From positions 5,878 through 51,467 of the forward strand of contig NZ_JADNRM010000023.1 of the NCBI RefSeq assembly GCF_021730445.1: a stretch of DNA of 45,590 nucleotides. Reading direction: 5' to 3'. The DNA comes from Phocaeicola faecalis. Its GTDB lineage: Bacteria > Bacteroidota > Bacteroidia > Bacteroidales > Bacteroidaceae. This document shows positions 8,019-16,865 of this stretch, piece after piece (positions within the stretch are counted from its first letter, which is position 1; every line of letters begins with the position of its first letter). Under the pieces are notes generated by a model. That model saw only the letters and a list, made by a program, of their open reading frames with translations, was not told the origin of the DNA and made no database searches. Both the position numbers and the translations under genes were made by a program.

Positions 8019-9239
8019 ATGTCCTATAATACTTTCACTTTGTCAAACGGGCTGCGTATTATCCATGCGCCCAACCTCTCTAAAGTAGCCTATTGCGGTT
8101 TTGCTGTAGACGCCGGAACACGTGACGAAAACGAGCAAGAGCAGGGAATGGCACATTTTGTGGAGCACCTTATCTTTAAAGGTACAGAGAAAAGACACGC
8201 CTGGCATATACTGAACCGTATGGAAAATGTGGGCGGAGACCTCAATGCCTATACCAATAAAGAAGAAACGGTGATTTACAGCGCTTTTCTGGCAGAACAC
8301 TTTCCGCGTGCAGTAGAGCTGCTGGCAGATATTGTTTTCCACAGTACTTTCCCCCAACATGAGATAGACAAGGAAGTGGAAGTGATTATCGACGAAATTC
8401 AGAGTTATGAGGACAGCCCTTCCGAGCTCATCTTTGATGACTTTGAAGAACTGCTCTTCCCCAATCATCCCTTAGGAAGAAATATTCTGGGAAAACCGGA
8501 GCTATTGAGAGGATTTACCAGCCGGAATGCGTTGGACTTTACAGCACGCTTCTACAAAACAACCAATATGGTCTTTTTTGTACAAGGCAACATCGACTTC
8601 AAGAAGGTAATCCGAACAGTAGAAAAAGCCGTGAGCGATATATCGCTAAGCGAAATAAACCGTCAGCGTACCGCTCCCTTTACCTATACCCCACAGACTC
8701 TGACCATCAACAAAGACACCCATCAGGCACATGTCATGATAGGCAGCCGGGGATATCACGCATACGATGAGAAACGAACCGGGCTCTATCTGCTCAATAA
8801 TATACTGGGAGGCCCCGGCATGAACAGCCGTCTGAATCTGGCACTTCGTGAACGTCGCGGGCTGGTATATAATGTAGAGGCCAACCTGACTTCCTATACC
8901 GACACGGGCGTATTCTGCATCTATTTCGGAACCGACACCGAAGATGTGGACCATTGCATCCGACTGGTGCACAAGGAACTGAAAAAGTTGCGTGACAATA
9001 AACTGACCGATGCCCAACTGACCGCTGCCAAGAAGCAAATCATCGGGCAAATCGGTGTGGCAAGCGACAACTTTGAAAACAATGCACTCGATATGGGGAA
9101 AGCATTTCTGCACTACGGCAAATTTGAAGGCCCAGGAGAAGTCTTTAAACGTATTGAAGCCCTGACCGCAGACCATTTACTGGAAATAGCCAATGAAATG
9201 TTTGCCGAAGAATACCTTTCTACGCTTGTATACTCATAG
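8019..9239 (+). CDS. M16-family zinc peptidase
   Basis: This 406-residue protein belongs to the insulinase/processing-peptidase family. The inverted zinc motif HFVEH spans 46-50, and the further glutamate ligand is expected in VEVIIDEIQSYED about 75 residues later. The second half carries the GPGMNSRL and RERRGLVYNV segments typical of the C-terminal M16 lobe. There is no signal peptide, so it is probably cytoplasmic. The length is that of single-chain bacterial members resembling the mitochondrial processing peptidase beta subunit. It is divergent from the LOG gene, with a short shared control region. Confidence 0.9.
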   Translation: MSYNTFTLSNGLRIIHAPNLSKVAYCGFAVDAGTRDENEQEQGMAHFVEHLIFKGTEKRHAWHILNRMENVGGDLNAYTNKEETVIYSAFLAEHFPRAVELLADIVFHSTFPQHEIDKEVEVIIDEIQSYEDSPSELIFDDFEELLFPNHPLGRNILGKPELLRGFTSRNALDFTARFYKTTNMVFFVQGNIDFKKVIRTVEKAVSDISLSEINRQRTAPFTYTPQTLTINKDTHQAHVMIGSRGYHAYDEKRTGLYLLNNILGGPGMNSRLNLALRERRGLVYNVEANLTSYTDTGVFCIYFGTDTEDVDHCIRLVHKELKKLRDNKLTDAQLTAAKKQIIGQIGVASDNFENNALDMGKAFLHYGKFEGPGEVFKRIEALTADHLLEIANEMFAEEYLSTLVYS

Positions 9240-9254
9240 AAAATCGTATCTTTG
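9225..9254 (+). promoter_or_regulatory. Promoter of the GH95 fucosidase gene
   Basis: CTTG (9225-9228) and TATCTTTG (9247-9254) are separated by 18 bp and fit -33/-7 elements. The -33 lies inside the end of the M16 gene. The ATG follows 33 bp after the -7 box, so the fucosidase can be expressed on its own. Confidence 0.6.
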
Positions 9255-9286
9255 CAAAATAACAACCTAACTAATATCATAATGAC

Positions 9287-11740
9287 ATGAAAAAACTCCA
9301 TTTATGCCTCATCAGTACTTTACTGGCTGCCTCCATGCAAGCACAAAGTGTTGATTATACAAAAGGCCTGAGCATTTGGTTTGACAAACCCAATAATCTG
9401 GACGGACGCGCCTCCTGGTATGCCCCGACCGCCGACAAATCGTGGGAAAGTAATTCATTGCCTATCGGAAACGGAAGTCTGGGAGGAAATATACTAGGCT
9501 CAGTGGCTGCCGAGCGTATTACACTGAATGAAAAGACTCTATGGCGCGGTGGCCCGAACACCGAAAAGGGAGCTGAGTATTATTGGAATGCCAACAAAGA
9601 GTCGGCCCATCTGTTGCCCGAGATACGACAGGCATTCGTTGAAGGGAACCAAGAAAAAGCGGAAGAACTTACTTGCCGCAACTTCAACGGACTGGCTGAT
9701 TACGAACCCAGCCGCGAGACTCCGTTCCGTTTCGGCTCTTATACCAGCCTAGGAGAAGCATACATTGAAACAGGGCTGAGCGAAATAGGCATGACGGACT
9801 ATAAACGCGCCCTTTCTCTGGATTCTGCCCTTGCCGTTGTCAGCTTCCGCAAAGACGGTGTAAATTATGAGCGCAAATACTTCGCATCCTACCCCGACAG
9901 TGTCATGGTCATTAAGTTTACCGCTGACAAACCGGGTATGCAGAATCTTGTATTCAGTTACGGAGCGAACCCCGAAGCTACAGGCAGCATAAAAGCCGAT
10001 GGAAACAACAGCCTGCTTTATACCGGCCATTTGAACAACAATCAAATGAAATTTGCCCTTCGCATCCGTGCCATCCATAAAGGGGGAAGCCTGACTGCCA
10101 CTGACGGAAAACTCATTGCACAAGGAGCAGATGAAGTCATCTTTCTCTTGACAGCCGATACAGACTACAAATTGAATTTCGACCCGGACTTTAAAGACCC
10201 GAAAACATACGTAGGAGCAGACCCGGAACAGACCACTCTTGCCATGATGAATACAGCCGCCGGCAAAAGCTATAATGAGTTGTGCGAACGCCACAAGGCC
10301 GACTATACCAACCTGTTCGGCCGGGTAAGACTGACACTAAACCCTCATGCCCCCATGACGTTACAGTATCCGGCAGTCACCGACCTGCCCACCTACCAAC
10401 GTCTGGCCCGTTATCGTAAAGGCAACCCTGACTATAAATTGGAAGAAATCTATTATCAGTTCGGCCGCTATCTGCTGATAGCCAGTTCCCGTCCCGGCAA
10501 CCTTCCTGCCAATCTTCAAGGTATGTGGGCCAATGGTGTAGACGGCCCCTGGCATGTAGATTACCATAACAATATCAATATCCAAATGAACTATTGGCCT
10601 GTATGTTCCACCAATCTGGACGAATGTGCATGGCCCTTAATCGACTTTATCCGCACATTGGTAAAACCGGGAGAAAAAACAGCCCAAGCATACTTCGGTG
10701 CACGTGGCTGGACAGCTTCCATTTCCGCCAATATCTTTGGATTTACCTCTCCGCTGACAGATGAGAATATGTCGTGGAACTTCAACCCCATGGCAGGACC
10801 GTGGTTGGCTACACACGTGTGGGATTACTATGACTACACACGCGACAAGAAATTTCTGAAAGAAACAGGATACGACCTAATCAAAAGCAGTGCCAACTTT
10901 GCCGTAGACTACCTGTGGCATCGTCCTGACGGCACTTACACAGCTGCCCCGTCCACTTCTCCCGAACATGGACCGGTAGACCAGGGAGCCACCTTCGTGC
11001 ATGCCGTCATTCGCGAAATACTGCTGGATGCCATTGATGCCAGCAAAGTATTGGGAGTGGACGCTAAAGAACGTAAACAATGGCAACATGTATTGGATAA
11101 TCTGGTTCCCTATCAAGTAGGCCGCTACGGTCAGCTCATGGAATGGTCGGTAGATATTGATGACCCCAAAGACGAACACCGTCACGTAAACCATCTGTTC
11201 GGCCTGCATCCGGGACGTACACTCTCTCCTGTCACGACTCCCGAATTGGCCAAAGCCGCCAAAGTAGTGCTGGAACATAGAGGCGACGGTGCGACCGGTT
11301 GGAGCATGGGATGGAAATTAAACCAATGGGCACGTCTGCAAGACGGGAACCATGCATACAAGCTCTTCGGCAACTTACTGAAAAACGGAACGATGAACAA
11401 CTTATGGGACACGCACCCACCCTTCCAGATTGACGGTAACTTTGGAGGCACGGCAGGTATTACCGAAATGCTGCTGCAGAGCCACATGGGATTCATCCAG
11501 TTATTGCCCGCACTGCCCGATGCATGGAAAAACGGCTCTGTAGAAGGATTATGCGCAAAGGGTAATTTTGAAGTCGACATAACATGGGAAAACGGTAACC
11601 TGAAAGAAGCCACTATCCTGTCTAAAGCAGGTGCTCCCTGCCATGTGAGATACGGTGACAAGACACTTACCTTTAAGACCTCAAAAGGTAAAACTTACAA
11701 GATTGCAATGGAAAACGGAGAGTTAAAAACCCTCCGTTAA
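9287..11740 (+). CDS. GH95 alpha-L-fucosidase, exported
   Basis: An 817-residue protein with a cleavable signal peptide (MKKLHLCLISTLLAASMQAQ). The N-terminal beta domain contains LPIGNGSLGG and LNEKTLWRGGP, both hallmarks of family 95. The catalytic (alpha/alpha)6 barrel includes NIQMNYWPV and DGNFGGTAGITEML, which hold the Asn and Asp residues of the active site. GH95 enzymes invert terminal alpha-L-fucose, classically alpha-1,2-linked as on mucin and milk glycans; some members act on alpha-L-galactose. A GH29 fucosidase (24037-25923) and lactaldehyde reductase (20223-21377) lie in the same window. There is no adjacent SusC/SusD pair. Confidence 0.93.
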   Translation: MKKLHLCLISTLLAASMQAQSVDYTKGLSIWFDKPNNLDGRASWYAPTADKSWESNSLPIGNGSLGGNILGSVAAERITLNEKTLWRGGPNTEKGAEYYWNANKESAHLLPEIRQAFVEGNQEKAEELTCRNFNGLADYEPSRETPFRFGSYTSLGEAYIETGLSEIGMTDYKRALSLDSALAVVSFRKDGVNYERKYFASYPDSVMVIKFTADKPGMQNLVFSYGANPEATGSIKADGNNSLLYTGHLNNNQMKFALRIRAIHKGGSLTATDGKLIAQGADEVIFLLTADTDYKLNFDPDFKDPKTYVGADPEQTTLAMMNTAAGKSYNELCERHKADYTNLFGRVRLTLNPHAPMTLQYPAVTDLPTYQRLARYRKGNPDYKLEEIYYQFGRYLLIASSRPGNLPANLQGMWANGVDGPWHVDYHNNINIQMNYWPVCSTNLDECAWPLIDFIRTLVKPGEKTAQAYFGARGWTASISANIFGFTSPLTDENMSWNFNPMAGPWLATHVWDYYDYTRDKKFLKETGYDLIKSSANFAVDYLWHRPDGTYTAAPSTSPEHGPVDQGATFVHAVIREILLDAIDASKVLGVDAKERKQWQHVLDNLVPYQVGRYGQLMEWSVDIDDPKDEHRHVNHLFGLHPGRTLSPVTTPELAKAAKVVLEHRGDGATGWSMGWKLNQWARLQDGNHAYKLFGNLLKNGTMNNLWDTHPPFQIDGNFGGTAGITEMLLQSHMGFIQLLPALPDAWKNGSVEGLCAKGNFEVDITWENGNLKEATILSKAGAPCHVRYGDKTLTFKTSKGKTYKIAMENGELKTLR

Positions 11741-11751
11741 ACCCTCATTCC

Positions 11752-11861
11752 ACACGTACGTTCGTGTGAGCTCACGCGGACGTACGTGTAGGCTTACACG
11801 AACGTATGTATAAGCCTACGCGGACGTATGTATAATTCCATGCATACGTCCGCGTTTTCAA
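11752..11861. repeat. Tandem array of 22-bp palindromic units (array A)
   Basis: Four consecutive units start at 11752, 11774, 11796 and 11818, each 22 bp, with a degenerate fifth to 11861. Each has the core CGTACGT or CGTATGT (first unit shifted). Units 1 and 2 agree at 17 of 22 positions. Units alternate between an ACACG and an ACGCGG start, giving a 44-bp higher-order repeat. The array fills the gap between the convergent GH95 and uxuA genes. Confidence 0.85.
11818..11858 (+). terminator. Strong hairpin at the end of array A, probable fucosidase terminator
   Basis: ACGCGGACGTATG (11818-11830) pairs perfectly over 13 bp with CATACGTCCGCGT (11843-11855), followed by TTT. It lies downstream of GH95 and is built from the last units of the repeat array. 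Confidence 0.55.
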
Positions 11862-11879
11862 TATCCGGAAACAGGCCGT

Positions 11880-13058
11880 TTATTTGCCCTCTTCCATACT
11901 CATGGCAATCCCCTTTTCCAGTCCGCGAAGCTCGGAAAGACCGCGCATACGTCCCAAGCAGGAATATCCCGGATTGGTCTTTTTCTTTAAATCATCTATC
12001 ATCTGATGACCGTGGTCAGGGCGCATCGGGATAGAGACACCGCGACGCTGCTGCAATAACAGCAGGTTCTTCATCACATGATACATATCTACATCACCCT
12101 CCAGATGGTTGGCTTCATAGAAATTCCCCTCCGCATCACGCTGAGTACTACGGAAATGGACAAAGTTGATACGGTCACCCAAACGTGCCATCATTCCTGC
12201 CAAATCATTGCGTGCAGCCACACCCAATGAACCCGTACACAGACATAAGCCGTTAGAAGGATTAGGGACTGCTTCAACCAACTTCTCAAAATCCTCTTCC
12301 GTACTCATGATACGAGGCAAACCAAGAATCGGCTGTGGCGGATCATCCGGGTGGATAACCAATTTCACTCCGACCTCATCTGCCACCGGACAAATCTCTT
12401 TCAGGAAGAAAATAAGGTTCTTGCGAAGCTTTTCCGCATCAATATCTTTATAACGGTCTAACTCTTGTTGGAACTGCTCCAGTGTAAAGCTCTCTTCAGA
12501 CCCCGGCAGACCGGCAATCATATTCCGGGTTAAACGATGGATTTCTTCCGCATCCATTTGGGCAAAGCGAGCCTTAGCCTTTTCGGTTTCCTCTGCCGAG
12601 TATTCTTTCTCTGCACCGGGACGCTTTAAAATAAACAAATCAAAAGCCACAAAAGCTGCCCGCTCAAACCGCAAAGCCTTCGAGCCGTCGGGCAAAGTAT
12701 AAGCAAGATCAGTGCGTGTCCAGTCGAGCACCGGCATGAAGTTATAAGTAACAATCATAATGCCGCATTCTGCCAGATTACGCAAGCTCTGTTTATAGTT
12801 CTCTATATATTTCAGATAATCTCCTGTCTGAGTCTTAATATATTCGTGCACGGGCACGCTCTCGACAACACTCCAAGTCAGCCCGACTTCTTCTATCATT
12901 TTTTTGCGCTTCATGATTTCCTCTACCGTCCACACTTCCCCATTGGGAATATGATGCAAGGCAGTAACAATACCGGTTGCGCCGGTCTGTTTGATGTCCC
13001 ATAAAGATACAGAATCATTCGGGCCGTACCAACGCCATGTTTGTTCACATAGTATCAT
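11880..13058 (-). CDS. uxuA: Mannonate dehydratase UxuA
   Basis: UxuA dehydrates D-mannonate to 2-keto-3-deoxygluconate in glucuronate breakdown. The 392-residue protein shows the near-invariant N-terminus [15 protein letters not shown], then [31 protein letters not shown] and the C-terminal RPDHGHQM. The longest frame begins with a TTG at 13064; the ATG at 13058 is a better start and brings the protein close to E. coli UxuA. It is the last gene of a tight minus-strand series, 13 bp after the SDR gene that probably supplies its substrate. The convergent GH95 gene is separated from it by repeat array A. Confidence 0.95.
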   Translation of the reverse strand: MILCEQTWRWYGPNDSVSLWDIKQTGATGIVTALHHIPNGEVWTVEEIMKRKKMIEEVGLTWSVVESVPVHEYIKTQTGDYLKYIENYKQSLRNLAECGIMIVTYNFMPVLDWTRTDLAYTLPDGSKALRFERAAFVAFDLFILKRPGAEKEYSAEETEKAKARFAQMDAEEIHRLTRNMIAGLPGSEESFTLEQFQQELDRYKDIDAEKLRKNLIFFLKEICPVADEVGVKLVIHPDDPPQPILGLPRIMSTEEDFEKLVEAVPNPSNGLCLCTGSLGVAARNDLAGMMARLGDRINFVHFRSTQRDAEGNFYEANHLEGDVDMYHVMKNLLLLQQRRGVSIPMRPDHGHQMIDDLKKKTNPGYSCLGRMRGLSELRGLEKGIAMSMEEGK

Positions 13059-13071
13059 AACCAATCAAATA

Positions 13072-13884
13072 TTACATTGCAAAAATATTAAATCCGCCGT
13101 CTACTACCGCTACCGTACCGGTCACAAAAGACGATGCCTCACTTATCAAATATTGTATTGTTCCGCACAACTCTTCCGCACGCCCGAAGCGTTTAAACGG
13201 AGTCTGGCGAATCACATCATTTCCACGTTCTGTGTAGCTGCCGTCTTCGTTAGTCAGCAAAGTACGGTTCTGTTCGGTCAGGAAGAAGCCCGGAGCAATA
13301 GCATTGACACGAATACCTTCACCGAATTTTGTAGCCACCTCATGTGCCATAAATGCAGTAAAATTGGATATACCCGCCTTAGCAGCCGCATACCCGCACA
13401 CACGAGTCATCGGGCGAAAGGCAGCCATAGATGAGAAGTTCACGATAGCACCTTTTTTCTGTTCCACCATCGGTTTCAGGAATACCTGAGTGGGCAGTAC
13501 GGTGCCTGTCAGATTCAGGTTCAACACCTTCTGGAACTCATCCACCTTCAAATCAAAGAAAGTACCCGTAGGAGCAATAGTTGCCCCCGGCATATTTCCT
13601 CCGGCAGCATTCAACAGTGCATCCACACGGCCATACTTAGCCAAAATATCCTCCAGATTTTGTTTCAAGACAGCCTCATCCAGCACATTAGTCACCAGGA
13701 ACATGGCTTCTCCGCCTTTTGCCTTGATATTTTCCACAATAGCGTTGCCCACTTCTGCCTTACGGCCCAGAATCACTACCTTTGCCCCTTCAGCAGCCAA
13801 GTGTGCGGCGATGGCCTTTCCCAATACGCCTGTTCCACCGGTGATAACTACCACCTGATCTTTTACACTAAATAAATTATTCAT
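13072..13884 (-). CDS. SDR oxidoreductase, probable D-mannonate oxidoreductase
   Basis: A 270-residue short-chain dehydrogenase: cofactor loop TGGTGVLG (16-23), NAAGG, the catalytic serine in NFSSMAA and the YAAAK dyad. Its position 13 bp upstream of uxuA suggests that it reduces fructuronate to mannonate. That step is done by an unrelated UxuB in E. coli but by SDR proteins in several Firmicutes and Bacteroidetes. Substrate assignment is inference from context; the fold is certain. The gene starts 4 bp after wbqC and I see no promoter in that gap, so it is probably read through from upstream. Confidence 0.85.
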   Translation of the reverse strand: MNNLFSVKDQVVVITGGTGVLGKAIAAHLAAEGAKVVILGRKAEVGNAIVENIKAKGGEAMFLVTNVLDEAVLKQNLEDILAKYGRVDALLNAAGGNMPGATIAPTGTFFDLKVDEFQKVLNLNLTGTVLPTQVFLKPMVEQKKGAIVNFSSMAAFRPMTRVCGYAAAKAGISNFTAFMAHEVATKFGEGIRVNAIAPGFFLTEQNRTLLTNEDGSYTERGNDVIRQTPFKRFGRAEELCGTIQYLISEASSFVTGTVAVVDGGFNIFAM

Positions 13885-13888
13885 GATA

Positions 13889-14539
13889 TTATAAGTTTAA
13901 CGGTTCTATACTATCTCGCAAGACGAGTAAACTCTCCGGCCCCATATTAAACAAAAGGTCGGCTATACTCAGATTCGGCAAAAAGCCGTGTTTCTCTTTA
14001 AACACTTGATAGTAAGGCTTAGGAATAAAGGTCGTATCTGCCATCCGGTAATCACGTTTGGGATGGATAATTTCACGGAAGTCATCCTCTCCGGCGGTCA
14101 ACTCGGTACGATAGTCGGACGTTCCCTCCATTTGAGGTTCGATATCAATCAAACGGCACACCAAACTGCATAATTCCTGATTGAAATCCCATAAGAAAGG
14201 ATATTTCTTCTCATAAAACACACGGAAGTCATCGGCGTAATAATCAAAGAAAGGACTATGCTTATAACCGGCTACCAAAGCATTCCAATGCATGTGACGC
14301 CAATTGCCGTGATCGGAGATACGGACATCTTTCATCAGGCATTTATTACCGTCACTTTTTTCGGTAGGAACAGTCAGCGCCAATGGGCCATCGGCTGCCG
14401 CAATCACACAACGATTACGGTAAGTCTGTTTCACATAGTTATCATAACGCTCCACATACACCTTGTCATAAGCAAGCAATTTGGTGTAATACTCTACGGG
14501 AGCTAAATAGGCAGAACCTACATATATTATTTTCTCCAT
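13889..14539 (-). CDS. WbqC-like family protein
   Basis: A 216-residue protein of the WbqC family, recognised from its N-terminus (YVGSAYLAPVEYYTKL), the NRCVIAAADGPLALTVP segment and the HWNALVAGYKHSPFFDYY block. Members occur in O-antigen and other surface polysaccharide clusters, but no biochemical activity is established to my knowledge. There is no signal peptide or membrane segment. Its ATG overlaps the stop of the upstream lepB paralogue by one base (TAATG), which implies coupled translation. The following SDR gene begins 4 bp after its stop. Confidence 0.8.
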   Translation of the reverse strand: MEKIIYVGSAYLAPVEYYTKLLAYDKVYVERYDNYVKQTYRNRCVIAAADGPLALTVPTEKSDGNKCLMKDVRISDHGNWRHMHWNALVAGYKHSPFFDYYADDFRVFYEKKYPFLWDFNQELCSLVCRLIDIEPQMEGTSDYRTELTAGEDDFREIIHPKRDYRMADTTFIPKPYYQVFKEKHGFLPNLSIADLLFNMGPESLLVLRDSIEPLNL

Positions 14540-15438
14540 TACTGTACTCGTTCAAAAAAGCGTCCCTTTCGCGAGGAAAACCAGATTCGCCAGGCCTTAC
14601 CTATCAAATGGTCATCGGGCACCAGTCCGAAAAGACGCGAGTCACATAGATTTATAGGATTATTGGATGCCATCCAATAATAATTCTTCTTAAATGTATA
14701 AGCCGAAACCGGCTTGCCCTCCACCAGCAGGGTATCTCCTTTGACAGAAGCCTGTTTCCCCTCATGCCGCATAATGGTATTACACAGCAAAGTCACATTC
14801 CATGGATATACCTTTACCGGTTTGCCTTTGGCCGGAATCACAAACGGATGACTCTTGCTCACCTCCTTCTGATACAGAGGAAGCAGACTCACTTTTCCTG
14901 CCAGCTTCTGCTCAAGCAAATAATACTCATAATGACTGAAGCTACGGATATACCTTTCATCCATATACCCTACCAGTTGGTTTCCTGTGATGCCCAATTG
15001 CTGCATAGCCCGCAACACGCTATCTTCTGCCGTATGCGGATATACATAAAGAGACTTGCTGTCCGGGCTGAGCACGTGCTCGTCCGTCAGCAACAACTCT
15101 TCATTCAGCATCAACGTATCTCCCGGAACACCTACACAACGGCTGATAAACAGCTCCCTATTGCCAACCGATGTTTGCAAAGAACGCGGACTGGGATTAT
15201 TAAACAACACCACATCCCCTTTTCCGACCGGCTTTTCCAACCATCGGCAAGTGGAAAAAGGCACACGAAACCCATAACTCCATTTATTCACCAAAACCCT
15301 CTCGCCCTGATAGAGACTGTTTTCCATACCGGTAGAAGGAATGGTGCAGGAGGTGAAAGCAAATGTCTTTATCAGCAGTGCCAAAACGACTGCCGTAAGC
15401 ATTGCCTTTATCCATATGGAGACATGGGGGATGTGCAC
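14539..15438 (-). CDS. Signal peptidase I paralogue lacking both catalytic residues
   Basis: A 299-residue S26 family protein with one N-terminal membrane helix (8-28) and the expected box order. In box B the sequence is IPSTGMENSL: Gly37 stands where the catalytic serine should be (E. coli IPSGSM; the intact neighbour has IPSSSL). In box D the sequence is FISRCVGVPGD: Ser99 stands where the general-base lysine should be (neighbour YVKRCVGLPGQ). The box E GDN is also changed, to SNN. The frame is open throughout, so this looks like a maintained pseudoenzyme, not a decayed gene. It starts with GTG, whose first base is the last base of the upstream lepB stop (TAGTG). A chaperone or docking role is only a guess. 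Confidence 0.85.
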   Translation of the reverse strand: MHIPHVSIWIKAMLTAVVLALLIKTFAFTSCTIPSTGMENSLYQGERVLVNKWSYGFRVPFSTCRWLEKPVGKGDVVLFNNPSPRSLQTSVGNRELFISRCVGVPGDTLMLNEELLLTDEHVLSPDSKSLYVYPHTAEDSVLRAMQQLGITGNQLVGYMDERYIRSFSHYEYYLLEQKLAGKVSLLPLYQKEVSKSHPFVIPAKGKPVKVYPWNVTLLCNTIMRHEGKQASVKGDTLLVEGKPVSAYTFKKNYYWMASNNPINLCDSRLFGLVPDDHLIGKAWRIWFSSRKGRFFERVQ

Positions 15439-16862
15439 TATTTAATGTTATCTACAAAAGAGAACAATCTGTTCCAGCGTATCTTGCCGTCCAGCCAGCC
15501 ACGGTCGGGGTCAAGAGACAACCAGATAAAGATAGGCTTACCCACCACATGGTCCTCAGGTACAAATCCCCAGAAACGGGAATCGGCAGAGTTATGGCGA
15601 TTATCACCCATCATCCAATAATAGTTCATCTTAAATGTATATTCGTTTGTTTCCTTTCCGTTAATGTAAATCTTACCATCTTTCACTTTCAGGTCATTGC
15701 CTTCATAAGCACGGATGGGACGTTCATAAATCGGCAGATTATCCAATGTCAGCTGAATCGTTTCACCCTTCTTCGGTATCCACAAAGGACCGTAATTATC
15801 GGTAGTCCAACCGGTCAGTTTATTCAGCGGATACAAACCTCCCGCATCATCACCCGGAACATTCTCGATGCCGGCCACTATATCCTTACGTGCCAACAAA
15901 CCGGCTTTTGCCTTCTCCGTCAGAGGAATGTTATAGGCCGACGCCTCCGGATAATAATAAGACAAATCCTCCCGACTGATGCCCAACTCGTGCGCCAAAT
16001 CGTCTGGTATGGCTTTGTGCACCTTTACCAGATAGCGATACTGCACATTATCAGGTTCTTTATTCGGTTTCCCATCCAAATAGACAACGCGGTCCTTGAT
16101 TTCGAGCGTTTGTCCGGGAAGTCCCACGCAACGCTTTACATAGTTTTCCCGACGGTCTACGGGACGGACAAACACCTTGCCGTACGTATTGGCGTTTTCA
16201 TCAATATATTTACGGCCTGCCTGATAGTAGTAATCAAACACCATCCGTTGCTGTTCGGGAGTCATTCCGGCCATATCCACCGGCTTAGTCAGTTCTTTAC
16301 CCGCCTGATAGCTCATGCGATAAATATCATCATTGGGCACATTTGCCATCACCGTATCTCCGGCAGGGAAATTAAACACCACAATATCATTCAACTGCAC
16401 ATCTCCCAACCCTTTTACACGTTTGTAATCCCATTGCGGAAACTCCAAATAAGACTTACAATTGAAAACAGGCAATGTATGCTGTGCCAACGGCATGTGC
16501 AATGGAGTCTGCGGTACGCGGGGACCGTAACTCAACTTGCTGACAAACAAATAATCGCCCACCAGCAGCGACTTCTCCAATGAAGAAGAAGGAATCACAT
16601 AATTCTGGAAGAAGTACAAGTTCACGAAATAAACCGCCACCAAAGCAAAAACAATCGCATCCACCCATCCCATCACCGTCACCACAGTGGGATTCTTTGA
16701 CTTTTTCCACCAAGTCCAGGGAATCTTCTTCGTGATATATGCATCGAATATAAACGGTACGACTAACAGCCCCATCCAGCTTTTCAGCCAAACGAGGAAC
16801 ACCAGCCAAAGTACCAGTACAATGACAAACCTAATCCATTGTGCACGTGTTGCTTTTATCAT
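15438..16862 (-). CDS. lepB: Signal peptidase I LepB (catalytically intact)
   Basis: A 474-residue leader peptidase with membrane helices near 9-40 and 62-84. The catalytic serine is Ser94 in VIPSSSLEKSL and the lysine is Lys243 in NYVKRCVGLPG. Box E reads MGDNRHNSADSRFWGFVP. The Ser-Lys distance is 149 residues against 55 in E. coli, so there is a roughly 95-residue insertion between boxes C and D. It would release signal peptides of exported proteins in the inner membrane. It starts 3 bp after dapB and overlaps the following paralogue by one base. Confidence 0.95.
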   Translation of the reverse strand: MIKATRAQWIRFVIVLVLWLVFLVWLKSWMGLLVVPFIFDAYITKKIPWTWWKKSKNPTVVTVMGWVDAIVFALVAVYFVNLYFFQNYVIPSSSLEKSLLVGDYLFVSKLSYGPRVPQTPLHMPLAQHTLPVFNCKSYLEFPQWDYKRVKGLGDVQLNDIVVFNFPAGDTVMANVPNDDIYRMSYQAGKELTKPVDMAGMTPEQQRMVFDYYYQAGRKYIDENANTYGKVFVRPVDRRENYVKRCVGLPGQTLEIKDRVVYLDGKPNKEPDNVQYRYLVKVHKAIPDDLAHELGISREDLSYYYPEASAYNIPLTEKAKAGLLARKDIVAGIENVPGDDAGGLYPLNKLTGWTTDNYGPLWIPKKGETIQLTLDNLPIYERPIRAYEGNDLKVKDGKIYINGKETNEYTFKMNYYWMMGDNRHNSADSRFWGFVPEDHVVGKPIFIWLSLDPDRGWLDGKIRWNRLFSFVDNIK

Positions 16863-16865
16863 ATG

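Noticed and set aside
11752..11861. CRISPR array
   Set aside because: Units are directly abutting with no spacers, and no cas genes are present.
14764..15621. Plus-strand open frame of 285 codons
   Set aside because: Shadow of the two signal peptidase genes; no motif and no promoter.
15402..16583. Plus-strand open frame of 393 codons
   Set aside because: It is antisense to lepB along nearly its whole length, has no recognisable motif and mirrors the codon pattern of the real gene.
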